A stretch of 44,116 nucleotides of DNA from Frankia nepalensis (lineage in GTDB: Bacteria; Actinomycetota; Actinomycetes; Frankiales; Frankiaceae). The DNA lies in assembly GCF_016786325.1 (NCBI RefSeq), contig NZ_JADWYU010000148.1, positions 1 through 44,116 of the forward strand. Reading direction: 5' to 3'. Below the pieces are notes generated by a model. That model worked only from the letters and a program-made list of their open reading frames with translations, searched no databases and was not told where the DNA came from. Of this stretch, positions 1 to 8,014 are shown piece after piece (the first letter of the stretch is position 1; each line of letters opens with the position of its first letter). A program made the translations under genes and the position numbers.

Positions 1-63
1 TCCTGGAGGAGCCGGGACGGGGCCCAGTTCGTCGGCCAGTCGGTCGGCCGCGTCGGCCGTCGC

Positions 64-1548
64 CTAGCGGGCGCGCACCGTGATCCGGGTCCACGCGCCC
101 AGGTAGACGCGGTCGCCGTCCTGGAGCGGGACCGGGCCGTGCGGCTCGATCGGGTCCGGCTCGTCGTTGAGCCGGGTGCCGTTGGTCGAACCGGGGTCGA
201 GCAGCGCGTAGCCGCCGTCCGGCGTCCGCTCGAAGATCGCGTGCGCGCGCGAGATGCCCGGGTCCTCCGGAGCGCCCGACAGGTCGATCTCCGGGTGGAT
301 CCCCCGGGACTCGCTACGCCGCCCGACGAGCAGCCGCGGGCCGCTCAGCGGGAAGACCCGCCGCGGGTAGAACGACGGGAACGGCACCCGATGGTCGTCG
401 CCGCTGTCGTAGTAGTCCCGCTCGGCCTCGACGACCGCTTCCCAGGTGGTGCCGGCGGCGGCGGCGCCCCCGCCGCCGTTCCAGTTGGCCGCCGAGCCGG
501 TGATGACCGGCTCGCCGTAGCCGGCGTCCGCCGGCGGGTTGGTCGGGCGCCGCCCGCCCTGGCCGCCGCCGGGGATGTGGCCGGTGGTGAAGTCCAGGCC
601 GCAGTTGTCGCAGAACCGGGCGCCGGTCTCGTGGAACGCCCGGCAGTTGGGGCACTGCGGGTAGCGGCCACTGGAACGGTCGCCCCGCGCGCCGCCGCGC
701 TCCCGGTCGGGGCCGGGGGTGGCGCCGCGGTCCCGCTCGCCCATGCCGAGGGGGTCGGGCTCGTAGCCGTACCCGCCGCGGCCAGGCTCCGCGCCTTCCC
801 GGCCAGCCCGGGGGGCGCCGCCGTACCCGTCCCCCCGGTCGTACCCGTCCCGGTCGCGGTCGTCGCGGCCGCCACGGGCCGGGTAGCCGCCCGGATCGGT
901 GCCTTCCCTGGCGTACGGCTCGCGGCCGAAGTCGTCCCGGCCGCCGCGCGACGGCGCGTAGCCCGCGTCGGCGCCGTCGCGCCCGCGCCCGGCATACGGG
1001 GCCGCCTCGCGGGCGTCGAAGCCGTCCCGGCCTTCGCGACCGCCACCGCGGGGCGCGTAGCCGCCGTCGTCCGGGCTCTCCCGGGCGTCGCGCCCGCGGG
1101 CCGCGTACGGGCCCGAGTCCCGGCCGTCGAAGCCGTCCCGGCCTTCGCGATCGCCCCGACCCTCCCGGCCGCCACGCGGCGCGTAACCGCCCTGGTCGTA
1201 GGAGTCGGCCCCGTAGGACGGCCGCTGCTGACGGTCGTCGTAGCCGCCGGAGCCGTACCCGGCGTCGGAGCCATACCCGCCGGCGTACTGGTCCCCGCCG
1301 TACGGGTCACCGCCGCGGGACGGCGCGCGACCACCTGGGTCGCTGCCCCGGCGGATGCCAAGGGGGTCGTACCCTCCGTCGCCACCGCCGCCACCACGGC
1401 CCGAGCCGCCTCCATAGGAGCCGACTGACGCGCCGCGGTCGTCCGACCGGTAGCCGTAACTGTCCTGACCACTCGTGATGCGGATGCCGCACTGATCGCA
1501 GTAGTCGGGATCCTGGGACAGGTGCCCCTCCGGGCAGCGTGCGCTCAC
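64..1548 (-). CDS. Zinc-ribbon / FHA domain protein with long Gly-Arg-Asp-Tyr-rich linker
   Basis: The 494-residue protein starts with a GTG at 1548 that is preceded by an AGGTGA-type ribosome site. It begins with a zinc ribbon (Cys5, Cys17, Cys20) and continues with about 260 residues of low-complexity sequence dominated by GYAPRGG and GRDG-like units. A second four-cysteine ribbon follows (CPNC...CDNC, near residues 300-320). The protein ends in an FHA domain from about residue 397, with the conserved GR (409-410), SRAH (433-436) and STNGT (454-458). FHA domains bind phosphothreonine peptides, so this is probably an adaptor for a Ser/Thr kinase. The PP2C phosphatase gene lies upstream on the same strand and also has an N-terminal zinc ribbon and Gly-Tyr repeats, so the two probably act together. 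No kinase is encoded inside this window. The FHA call is secure; partner and target are inferred. Confidence 0.9.
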   Translation of the reverse strand: MSARCPEGHLSQDPDYCDQCGIRITSGQDSYGYRSDDRGASVGSYGGGSGRGGGGGDGGYDPLGIRRGSDPGGRAPSRGGDPYGGDQYAGGYGSDAGYGSGGYDDRQQRPSYGADSYDQGGYAPRGGREGRGDREGRDGFDGRDSGPYAARGRDARESPDDGGYAPRGGGREGRDGFDAREAAPYAGRGRDGADAGYAPSRGGRDDFGREPYAREGTDPGGYPARGGRDDRDRDGYDRGDGYGGAPRAGREGAEPGRGGYGYEPDPLGMGERDRGATPGPDRERGGARGDRSSGRYPQCPNCRAFHETGARFCDNCGLDFTTGHIPGGGQGGRRPTNPPADAGYGEPVITGSAANWNGGGGAAAAGTTWEAVVEAERDYYDSGDDHRVPFPSFYPRRVFPLSGPRLLVGRRSESRGIHPEIDLSGAPEDPGISRAHAIFERTPDGGYALLDPGSTNGTRLNDEPDPIEPHGPVPLQDGDRVYLGAWTRITVRAR

Positions 1549-1837
1549 CTGATCACCTTCACCCGGACGGTCCTGGTCGGCTGGGTGCCGGAAGACCCCC
1601 CGTCACGCTGGCCGACCTCGCTTCCACTGACGAACCGTACTCGTTGTTGGATTGTCGATCTGAACCGGCTTCCGTAGGAGCCGGCGGGTTGCCTCGTTGC
1701 CGGCCTTGCCGCCCTGGGCGCCGTCGAGATCGCCGTAGGCAACACTTCCAGTGTCGCAGTTGTCATCCGGCACCCCACACTGACCCATCCATGCTCACTC
1801 GCGCGACCGGACGGGTGACGGCCGGGTAACCGGCGGG
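1549..1837 (-). other. Gap between the PP2C and FHA genes with a weak 98-codon ORF
   Basis: These 289 bases separate two co-directional signalling genes. A 98-codon open frame (1545-1841, minus) spans the gap, and its TGA overlaps the GTG start of the FHA gene. Its composition is less biased than the neighbours and it shows no domain. It could be a small gene, leader sequence or the degraded end of a lost gene. I do not call it as a gene. Confidence 0.4.
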
Positions 1838-3055
1838 TCAACGGTCCACGCGCGCGGCGACCACGGTGATGTTGTCGTGTCCACCCTGGTCAACCGCGAA
1901 GTCGACGAGATGACGGGCGACCTCGACCGCCTCGGCCTCCGGCGGCAGCTGGTTGACGATGGCGGCCATCACGTCCGGGCGGGAGGCGTAGTTCCACAGC
2001 CCGTCACTACAGACGAGCACCGTGGCCGGGCCCTCGATCGGGAACACCGCCGTGTGTGGGGAGACGTCCTCGGCGTCGCCGCCGAGCCAGCGGGTCAGCG
2101 TGTGCGCGCGCCGGTGCGTCTCGGCCTCCGACGCGGGAATGAGCCCCGCCCTGGCGGCCTCGGCCGCCCAGGTGTCGTCGGCGGTCAGCCGTTCCGACCA
2201 GCGGGGCCCCAGGAGGTAGACCCTGCTGTCGCCGACCCAGCCGACGGTCACCATGCTCGGTCCGTCGACCGTCGGCGGCGAGATGATCGCCGCGGCGATC
2301 GTGCACGACGGCGCCATCCGGCCCTCGGCGGCGCTGAGCTGAGCGATCGTCTCCTGCGCCGCGTGCACCGCGTGGTGCAGCGCGAGCTCGGCGTCCTCCG
2401 GGCCGAACCCGCCGACCAGCGCGCTCGGGACGGTGACGGCTTCGTCGTCGTACTCGTCGGTGGGCTCGAGGATGTCGAGCATGTCGTCGCTGGGGCTGCG
2501 CCCGCCACGGCCGCGCCCGACCGGGACGGGACGCCCGGGCCCGTGCGCGCGGATCGCGTCGGCGAGGACGGCGGTCGCGGTCGCCGCCGCGGCGGCGGAT
2601 GCCTGCCCCGAGCCCGGCGTCGTCGACACACCGTCGCAGACGACGGCGATCATCGTGCCGTACACCACCGCGACGCCCATCGCGTCCTCGTTCGTGGTGT
2701 GTCGCACGCCACGGTCGCAGACGCCGGCGACCGCGGCGAGATCCTTCTCCCGGTGGTTGTAGTCACCGGAGGTGACCGGTTCGCCCAACGGGAAGCCACA
2801 CGCCTGGCAGTACCGGTCGTCGTCGTAGAGGACGGCGACGCAGCGAGGGCAGCGGCGGGAGCGCTCGTCGATCAGAGACCGTCCTCTCTCCGGCACGCCG
2901 CGCTCGGGTGGGTCGTATCCCGACCCACCGCTGTAGCCCGACCGGCCGTCATACCCTGACCCACCGCGATGGCCGGAACCGTCGTACCCGGAACCGCCGC
3001 CATAGCTGGATCTGCCGACGTCATAGCCGTCAGCGGCGTCGTGCTCCACGGTCAT
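1838..3055 (-). CDS. PP2C-family Ser/Thr protein phosphatase with N-terminal zinc ribbon
   Basis: The 405-residue protein starts at ATG 3055 with GGAG nine bases upstream. Residues 1-50 are a GGSGYDG-type tandem repeat, followed by a zinc ribbon (Cys69, Cys72, Cys83, Cys86). The PP2C domain covers about 105-405. It retains the metal and active-site motifs: CDRG with NEDA (113-125), CDGV (140-143), GDSR (275-278), SDGLW (350-354) and HDNIT (393-397). PP2C enzymes use two Mn/Mg ions to dephosphorylate Ser/Thr residues, here presumably in the cytoplasm because no membrane segment is visible. An acidic low-complexity insert lies near residues 175-215. The FHA/zinc-ribbon gene lies downstream on the same strand. 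The intact catalytic set argues for an active enzyme. Confidence 0.95.
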   Translation of the reverse strand: MTVEHDAADGYDVGRSSYGGGSGYDGSGHRGGSGYDGRSGYSGGSGYDPPERGVPERGRSLIDERSRRCPRCVAVLYDDDRYCQACGFPLGEPVTSGDYNHREKDLAAVAGVCDRGVRHTTNEDAMGVAVVYGTMIAVVCDGVSTTPGSGQASAAAAATATAVLADAIRAHGPGRPVPVGRGRGGRSPSDDMLDILEPTDEYDDEAVTVPSALVGGFGPEDAELALHHAVHAAQETIAQLSAAEGRMAPSCTIAAAIISPPTVDGPSMVTVGWVGDSRVYLLGPRWSERLTADDTWAAEAARAGLIPASEAETHRRAHTLTRWLGGDAEDVSPHTAVFPIEGPATVLVCSDGLWNYASRPDVMAAIVNQLPPEAEAVEVARHLVDFAVDQGGHDNITVVAARVDR

Positions 3056-3907
3056 CCCGTTCTCCGGCGTCCCATAAATCGGCGTTCTCCGCGTCGCGTG
3101 CTGGGGCGCGGGGGTACCGGTGGCCGGACCCCGCCGCGTCCCGACGGCGTTCGCGCCCCCATTGTCGTGCCTCCCGGCCGTCGCGGTTGATCCGGCATGT
3201 CCCCGACCCGCTCGGACACCCGGGGCCGGTCAGGGGAGAATCTTCGCAGCTTAGGCCCGGATCCGTCGATGCCCGCGATCAGACGGCGGGGCGCGGTCGA
3301 AGAACTCGTCAACCGGCCTTGCCAACGGCTGTGCTCAGGGGCGGACGGGTGGGCCTGCGGCCGCGCTGACATGCGCCAATGATTACTGATCGTGGCTGAC
3401 GTAGGCAATTTTCTCTGGTATGACCGCGTCGTCACTTCGCGGACAGGTCCCGTTACTGACGGAGTCCGTGGCGTCCGCCCGCCGCGCCCGGGGCGGTGGC
3501 GACGACCGGCCGTGGCCACGACCGGCGGTGGCGACGACCAGCCGTCACCACGGCCGGTCGTGGTGACGACCGACCGTGGTGACACCCACCCCATGGCGGG
3601 GACCAGGCATGGCGGGGATCGGGCATGGCGAGGGCCGGCATGGCGAGGAACGCGGCGGACCGGCCGTGGCGGACCGCCGTATACCGTGGTGATTTCGAGC
3701 CGTCCAGTGGCCGCCGGCCCGGCGGCCCGGCGCGCCGGGTGTCCCCTGACCGATCTCGTCAGACGACCGATCTCGTCGGATGACGCCACGGCGGGGGCCG
3801 TGTGACCGGGCGCGCCGCGCGACCGGCGACCAACGGGTACGGACGACGACAGAGCTGGCTCGCGGACGGAGGTCCGGCGAGGCCGATGACAAAGGGGTGG
3901 CCCGACG
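3056..3907. other. Gap of about 850 bases with short repeats and no credible gene
   Basis: Divergent genes (PP2C leftward, rRNA methyltransferase rightward) flank this region, so it should contain both promoters. Open frames here lack domains and overlap one another. A less GC-rich patch lies around 3380-3425, with GCTGAC near 3397 and TATGAC near 3420 as a possible rightward promoter; this is weak. The stretch 3484-3575 is dense with direct and inverted copies of GTGGYGACGACC-like words. Confidence 0.5.
3592..3652. repeat. Tandem repeat, 14-16-bp units, four copies
   Basis: Four consecutive units begin with CATGGCG at 3592, 3608, 3624 and 3639. The first two are 16 bp and differ at few positions; the last two are 15 and 14 bp. 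They lie in the gap upstream of the rRNA methyltransferase gene, next to the inverted GTGGTGACGACC-like words. No function is evident. Confidence 0.75.
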
Positions 3908-4981
3908 ATGGCGACGGGACGGCACGGCGGGGGAGGTGTGGCGCGCGGCGGTCAGGGCGGGCGGGCCGGGAAGGCTGGTTCGCACCGCAAGGGCGCGGCG
4001 GCCGGCAGCGGCGGCCAGGGGCGTAAGGCCCTGCGCGGCAAGGGCGCGACGCCTCCAGCCGAGATGCGCAAGGGCCACCCGGCGCAGCGCCGCGCGGCCG
4101 GGGCCGCGCGGGCCGAGGTGAGCGGCGGCCCGAGGGCGGGCACCGCCGCGGCCCGTGCCGGCCGGGACGGCGGCCGAGCGCCCTCCGCGGCGCGGGACAC
4201 GGGTGCGGCCAGCCGCGCGGGCGGCCGGCGCGGGGGCGAGACGGATGAGCTCGTCGTCGGCCGCAACGCCGTCGTCGAGGCGCTGCGCGCCGGCGTGCCC
4301 GCGTCGACGCTGTACGTAGCCGGCGGCCTGGAGTTCGACGAGCGGCTGGCGGAGGCGCGCAAGCTCGCCGGCCGGGCGGGGATGCCCGTCGTCGACGTCG
4401 GCCGGCTGGAGCTGGACCGGATGTGCGGCGTGGCGCCCCACCAGGGGCTCGCGCTGGTCGTCCCACCCTTCCGTTACGCGCACCCCGACGACCTGCTGGA
4501 GCGGGCCCAGGCGGCCAGCGCGGGGCTGCTCGTCGCGCTCGACGGCGTGACCGACCCGCGCAACCTGGGGGCCGTGGTCCGGTCGGCCGCGGCGTTCGGC
4601 GCCCATGGCGTCGTCGTGCCGGAGCGGCGCGCCGCGGGAATGACGGCGGCCGCCTGGAAGACGTCGGCGGGCGCGGCGGCCCGGCTGCCGGTCGCCCGTG
4701 CCACCAACCTGAACCGGGCGCTGCGGGGGTTCGCCGACGGCGGGCTGACCATCGTCGGGCTCGCCGCCGACGCGGACATCAGCCTCGACGACCTCGAGGC
4801 GGCCACCGACCCGCTCGTGCTCGTCGTCGGCTCGGAGGGCCGCGGCCTGTCCCGGCTGGTAGGCGAGAACTGCGACCTGCTGGTCCGGATCCCGATGGCG
4901 GGCGAGGTCGAGTCGCTCAACGCGGGGGTCGCCGCCGGCGTCGCCCTCGCCGAGATCGCCCGCCGGCGGCGCGCGTCGTAG
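3908..4981 (+). CDS. rlmB: 23S rRNA 2'-O-methyltransferase, RlmB/TrmH family (SPOUT)
   Basis: The 357-residue protein has a basic Gly/Arg/Ala-rich tail (residues 1-112), a small substrate-binding domain (about 114-190, starting [11 protein letters not shown]) and a SPOUT methyltransferase domain. The three SPOUT motifs are clear: [12 protein letters not shown] (217-228), [13 protein letters not shown] (306-318) and [13 protein letters not shown] (328-340), which build the SAM-binding knot. Family members methylate a 2'-hydroxyl, classically G2251 of 23S rRNA (E. coli numbering), in the ribosomal P loop. The basic N-terminal extension is usual in actinobacterial members. A GGGG-containing ribosome site precedes ATG 3908. 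The gene converges on an acVLRF1 gene. The exact rRNA position is assumed from the family. Confidence 0.93.
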   Translation: MATGRHGGGGVARGGQGGRAGKAGSHRKGAAAGSGGQGRKALRGKGATPPAEMRKGHPAQRRAAGAARAEVSGGPRAGTAAARAGRDGGRAPSAARDTGAASRAGGRRGGETDELVVGRNAVVEALRAGVPASTLYVAGGLEFDERLAEARKLAGRAGMPVVDVGRLELDRMCGVAPHQGLALVVPPFRYAHPDDLLERAQAASAGLLVALDGVTDPRNLGAVVRSAAAFGAHGVVVPERRAAGMTAAAWKTSAGAAARLPVARATNLNRALRGFADGGLTIVGLAADADISLDDLEAATDPLVLVVGSEGRGLSRLVGENCDLLVRIPMAGEVESLNAGVAAGVALAEIARRRRAS

Positions 4982-5015
4982 CCGCGCGCGAGATCCGCGA
5001 GAGGCGCCGTAGCGG

Positions 5016-5046
5016 GCCCTGACCCGCTCGCTGGGTGGGTCAGGGC
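5016..5046. terminator. Bidirectional hairpin terminator between convergent genes
   Basis: A perfect 10-bp stem (GCCCTGACCC at 5016-5025 with GGGTCAGGGC at 5037-5046) encloses an 11-base loop. It lies 35 bases past the methyltransferase stop and overlaps the acVLRF1 stop codon (5040-5042). There is no U-tract, which is common in high-GC actinobacteria. Confidence 0.7.
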
Positions 5047-5747
5047 GTGGGCGGGCCGGGTTCCACGACGCGGATGCGCACGGCGCGGAACTGGGCCGGC
5101 GAGTCGTCCAGGACACGGCGGCGCGGGTCAGGGACCGTCAGGAACGGCTCCGTGACGAGCGGGCGCAGCGGCGCGAGCCGCGGGTCGTCGAGGACCTGGC
5201 CGGCCGCGCGCCGTTCGCCCCCGAGGATCACGGCGTCCAGCCCGGTCGCCGGCAGGAGGACGCCCGCCGCCGCGTCGGCGGCCGCGGCGAGCGCGACCCG
5301 GACCTGGCCGTCGCGGCGGCGCGCGAACCGCTGCTGCGACCAGCCGCCGGCCGCGCTGCGCCCGTGCACCTGCCGCGCGCCGACCTTCGAGCCGACCAGC
5401 CGGGGACCGTCGAACACCCCGGCCGCGTACCCGCCCAGCCGGACCAGCAGCACGCCCACCCGCCGCTCCATCAGGGCGTGCGCGACGAGCAGCCTGTCCA
5501 GGCCGAGATCCAGGCCCTGATCCGGGGCTGGGCCGGAGACGGCCGGCGCCGGCGCGAGCGGGGGGAAGGGAACCTGGTACTCGGCGATGGCGCCGTCCTC
5601 GGCCGAGGCGACGACCGCCGTCGGCGAGACCGACCAGGCCAGCCGGCCGTGGCGGTCGCCGAACCGGCCCTGCCAGCCGGCCAGCCGTTCCGGAGCGACG
5701 CTTACCCAGTGGCCCCCACCGGCGGCCGGATGCGCTGGACTCACCAC
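5040..5747 (-). CDS. acVLRF1-family peptidyl-tRNA hydrolase (Vms1-like release factor)
   Basis: The 235-residue protein starts with GTG at 5747. The diagnostic segment is residues 119-145: GSKVGARQVHGR followed by GGWSQQRFARRR, the actinobacterial version of the VLRF1 catalytic loop. Its glutamine (Gln138/139) corresponds to the one that positions water to cleave peptidyl-tRNA in Vms1/ANKZF1 and eRF1. The family is thought to release nascent chains from stalled ribosomes or free peptidyl-tRNA in ribosome quality control. The protein is soluble with no signal peptide. Its neighbour, convergent across a shared terminator, is a 23S rRNA methyltransferase. The family assignment rests on motif recall; the biochemical role is known for relatives only. 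Confidence 0.82.
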   Translation of the reverse strand: MVSPAHPAAGGGHWVSVAPERLAGWQGRFGDRHGRLAWSVSPTAVVASAEDGAIAEYQVPFPPLAPAPAVSGPAPDQGLDLGLDRLLVAHALMERRVGVLLVRLGGYAAGVFDGPRLVGSKVGARQVHGRSAAGGWSQQRFARRRDGQVRVALAAAADAAAGVLLPATGLDAVILGGERRAAGQVLDDPRLAPLRPLVTEPFLTVPDPRRRVLDDSPAQFRAVRIRVVEPGPPTP

Positions 5748-5789
5748 CCCATTCTGGCGGCCGGGCGCGCCGATCCCGCCCGCGCTAGA

Positions 5790-7052
5790 TCATTGGTGGC
5801 TGGCGGAGCGGGTCACGGCACGCAGGCGCTGGCCCCACTCGGACCGCAGCCGCGGGGCGAGGCTCCCCGTCAGGCCGACCCGCCGCTCGGCGGCCCGGCG
5901 CCGGGCCTCGGCCTGGAGCAGGGCGAGGCGTTGGCGCCGCAGGGCCTGCTCGGCCGGGTCGAAGGGTGCGGACGAGCCGCGGGGCCGCGCCGGCTCCAGC
6001 GGCAGGGCGAGCGGGGAGGGCTGGTTGGCCGCGGCCGCCGCGGCCGCGGCCGCCACCGCCGCCGCGGCGACGGCCTGGTCGTCGCGGGCGGCCTCGACAT
6101 GGGCGGTGGTGATGTCGGGATAGTGGCCGTGGAACTTGATCTCGATGCGCTGCCGGCGAGGCGTGCCCCCGGCCGGGTCCTGGGTCCAGCCCAGGAAGTA
6201 CAGCGCGCTGGTGCCGCCGTACTCGGCGCCGTCGTGCGGGTTGTAGCCGCCGCCGTCCCAGCCGAAGCCGGCGTGCTCGCGCAGCACCCAGCGCAGGCCC
6301 TGGATGACGATCGGGTCCGGCTCGACCAGGCGGAGCGCGACATGCCGTTCCAGCTCCAGCCCGCGCTCACGGGCGACGATGCCCGCCGGAAGGTCCGGTG
6401 AGCGGCGCAGCATGAACATCTCGATGGTCGGCCGGGGCTCTCCCGGCACGTCGGTCGCGCCGGCCAGCGTCGCGTGGGTGATCCGTACGTCCAGACTGTC
6501 GGCCGGTACGCGGTAGCGCTCGGCGAGCCGGGCCTTGACGATCACGCTGGGGACGACCGGGCCGGGCAGGGCGCCGAGCTCGGGCAGGACGCGCAGCGCG
6601 TGGTCGAAGTCGTCCGGGAAGATCAGTAGTGCGCAGTGGTCGAGGACACAGTGCCGCGAGATCGAGTCGACAAGCGCCGGGGCGGCGTCGACGTCGGCGA
6701 AGACCTGGCCCAACAAGCTCTCCAGCGAGGAGGAGCGCAGCGACGCGCACACTCCCCGGACCCGGGCGCGGTCGAGGTCGTCCAGCCCGGTGGCCGCGCC
6801 CGCGTCGCCCGCGTCACTCACAGCGGCCGTCTGGGGCGTGGGGGCCGTCTGGGGCGCGGGGACCGCGGGAGGCGCGGGGACTGCCGGAGGCGCGGGGATT
6901 GCGGGAGGCGCGGGGATTGCGGGAGGCGCGGCGGCCGTGAGGGCCGCGGCGCCGGTCCGCGCCGAGGACGGGCTTTCCAGCGCGCCCGCTGGCGGAGCCG
7001 TGAGCGCGGATGTGAAGGGAGTCGTGTCGGTGTCCGTGCTCGACCCGTCCAT
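5790..7052 (-). CDS. Uncharacterised protein with Pro/Ala repeat N-terminus
   Basis: I do not recognise the family. The 420-residue protein has three visible parts. Residues 1-88 are disordered, with tandem PPAIPA/PPAVPA units encoded by 15-bp repeats (about 6840-6940). Residues 90-320 are a folded domain, with hydrophobic stretches such as HCALLIFPDDF and a conserved-looking block (GFGWDGGGYNPHDG to RIEIKFHGHYPDIT). Residues 320-420 carry a run of about 15 alanines and valines followed by a basic helix rich in Arg and Ala. There is no signal peptide or membrane segment. Codon bias is typical of a real gene on this strand. The region upstream (7053-7300) is AT-rich by local standards and probably holds its promoter. 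Its function is unknown. Confidence 0.75.
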   Translation of the reverse strand: MDGSSTDTDTTPFTSALTAPPAGALESPSSARTGAAALTAAAPPAIPAPPAIPAPPAVPAPPAVPAPQTAPTPQTAAVSDAGDAGAATGLDDLDRARVRGVCASLRSSSLESLLGQVFADVDAAPALVDSISRHCVLDHCALLIFPDDFDHALRVLPELGALPGPVVPSVIVKARLAERYRVPADSLDVRITHATLAGATDVPGEPRPTIEMFMLRRSPDLPAGIVARERGLELERHVALRLVEPDPIVIQGLRWVLREHAGFGWDGGGYNPHDGAEYGGTSALYFLGWTQDPAGGTPRRQRIEIKFHGHYPDITTAHVEAARDDQAVAAAAVAAAAAAAAANQPSPLALPLEPARPRGSSAPFDPAEQALRRQRLALLQAEARRRAAERRVGLTGSLAPRLRSEWGQRLRAVTRSASHQ

Positions 7053-8014
7053 ACGCTTCGCGCCCCCACAGTGAACTCATGCGACGGTCGGTGGCCGGCT
7101 CGTCGACCGTTTACACATCCTTCACGAATGACGCCGACGCGGTGGCCGATGTCACAGTTGGATATGCCTTATTTGTGCCGCTGACATTACGGCACCGATG
7201 GGCCGGTATCACCCCATGCCCGCTGTTCACAGCACTGATGGGCGTCTGGCCAGGGGTTATAGGCCGTCCGTGGTGATTTTTTTCCACGGAGAAGGGAGCG
7301 GTCGCGAAAAACGGTCGGCCTGGCGGGCGGTCGTTCATCTGGCGAACGGACGGCTTTGGGCGGGCCTCGCCCCTGGCTGGCACTTTCGAATCACGGCCAC
7401 GGCTGCGTGTGCGGCCTGCGCAGGAGTATTCGGCAGGCGGACGCGTCGTTGATACGCGGAGTACGCGGAAAAATTCGTGACGCGGACGCGAGGTTCGCGC
7501 GTGTCCGGCGGGATCGTCGCCGGGCGGCCGCCCCGGGGACGGGCCCGCCTCCAGCCGGGCCGCCGGGGCGAGGCGGACTGTCGTGCGGGGTGGACTGTCG
7601 TGGTCGGGCCGGGCTGCCGGGAGGGTGCCCGATCTCGGGCGACGAGCGGGCACGCTGGGCCTGTCCGGTCCGTTGCGCGGTCGTCGCGGTCGTCGCGGTC
7701 GTCGCGGTCGTCGCGGTCGTCGCGGTCGTCGCGGTCGGCGTGGCGTCGTGGTCGGCGGGCTGAGGTGCCCGCGTGCCCGGGGGAGCCCGGCCGGCGCGAC
7801 TGGAGGTGATTGGCGTCGAAGGGTCCTCCTGTCTACCGAAGGTAGTAAATTGTTTTCTCTTTGGGTGGATAGGGACACTCTGTCCGTACCGTGTTGGCTG
7901 GAATCGCCACCGGATCAAGGGCGTCGGACGTCGGGGGGCCGTCCCGCTGGTCGTGCGGACGGCCCGGGGCCGAGGTGGCCACTCGCGCGACCGCGGCGCC
8001 CGGGGCGGGGATGC
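7053..8014. other. Gap of about 960 bases between divergent genes, with AT-richer patches
   Basis: I find no convincing gene here. An open frame on the plus strand runs from 7583 into the next gene, but its first 144 codons consist of repeat-derived Arg-Gly units and lack a ribosome site. Two patches are markedly less GC-rich: 7100-7300 (candidate promoter for the leftward gene) and 7835-7900 (candidate promoter for the rightward gene). A 7-bp stem (TCCGTGG 7267-7273 with CCACGGA 7284-7290) holds a T-rich loop. Confidence 0.5.
7677..7739. repeat. 9-bp microsatellite (GCGGTCGTC), seven copies
   Basis: Six perfect 9-bp copies of GCGGTCGTC are followed by one variant copy. They sit upstream of the probable start (8015) of the membrane protein gene. 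Depending on frame they would read as Arg-Gly-Arg or Thr-Thr-Ala repeats. Copy number could vary by slippage. Confidence 0.9.

Noticed and set aside
1-63. Coding-like sequence (ADAADRLADELG in one minus frame) after the FHA stop codon
   Set aside because: It is in the same frame as the FHA gene beyond its TAG and has no start codon inside the window; it is too short to decide.
7583-8014. N-terminal extension of the membrane-protein frame
   Set aside because: It is made mainly of Arg-Gly units from a 9-bp microsatellite and non-protein-like sequence, with no ribosome site at 7583.
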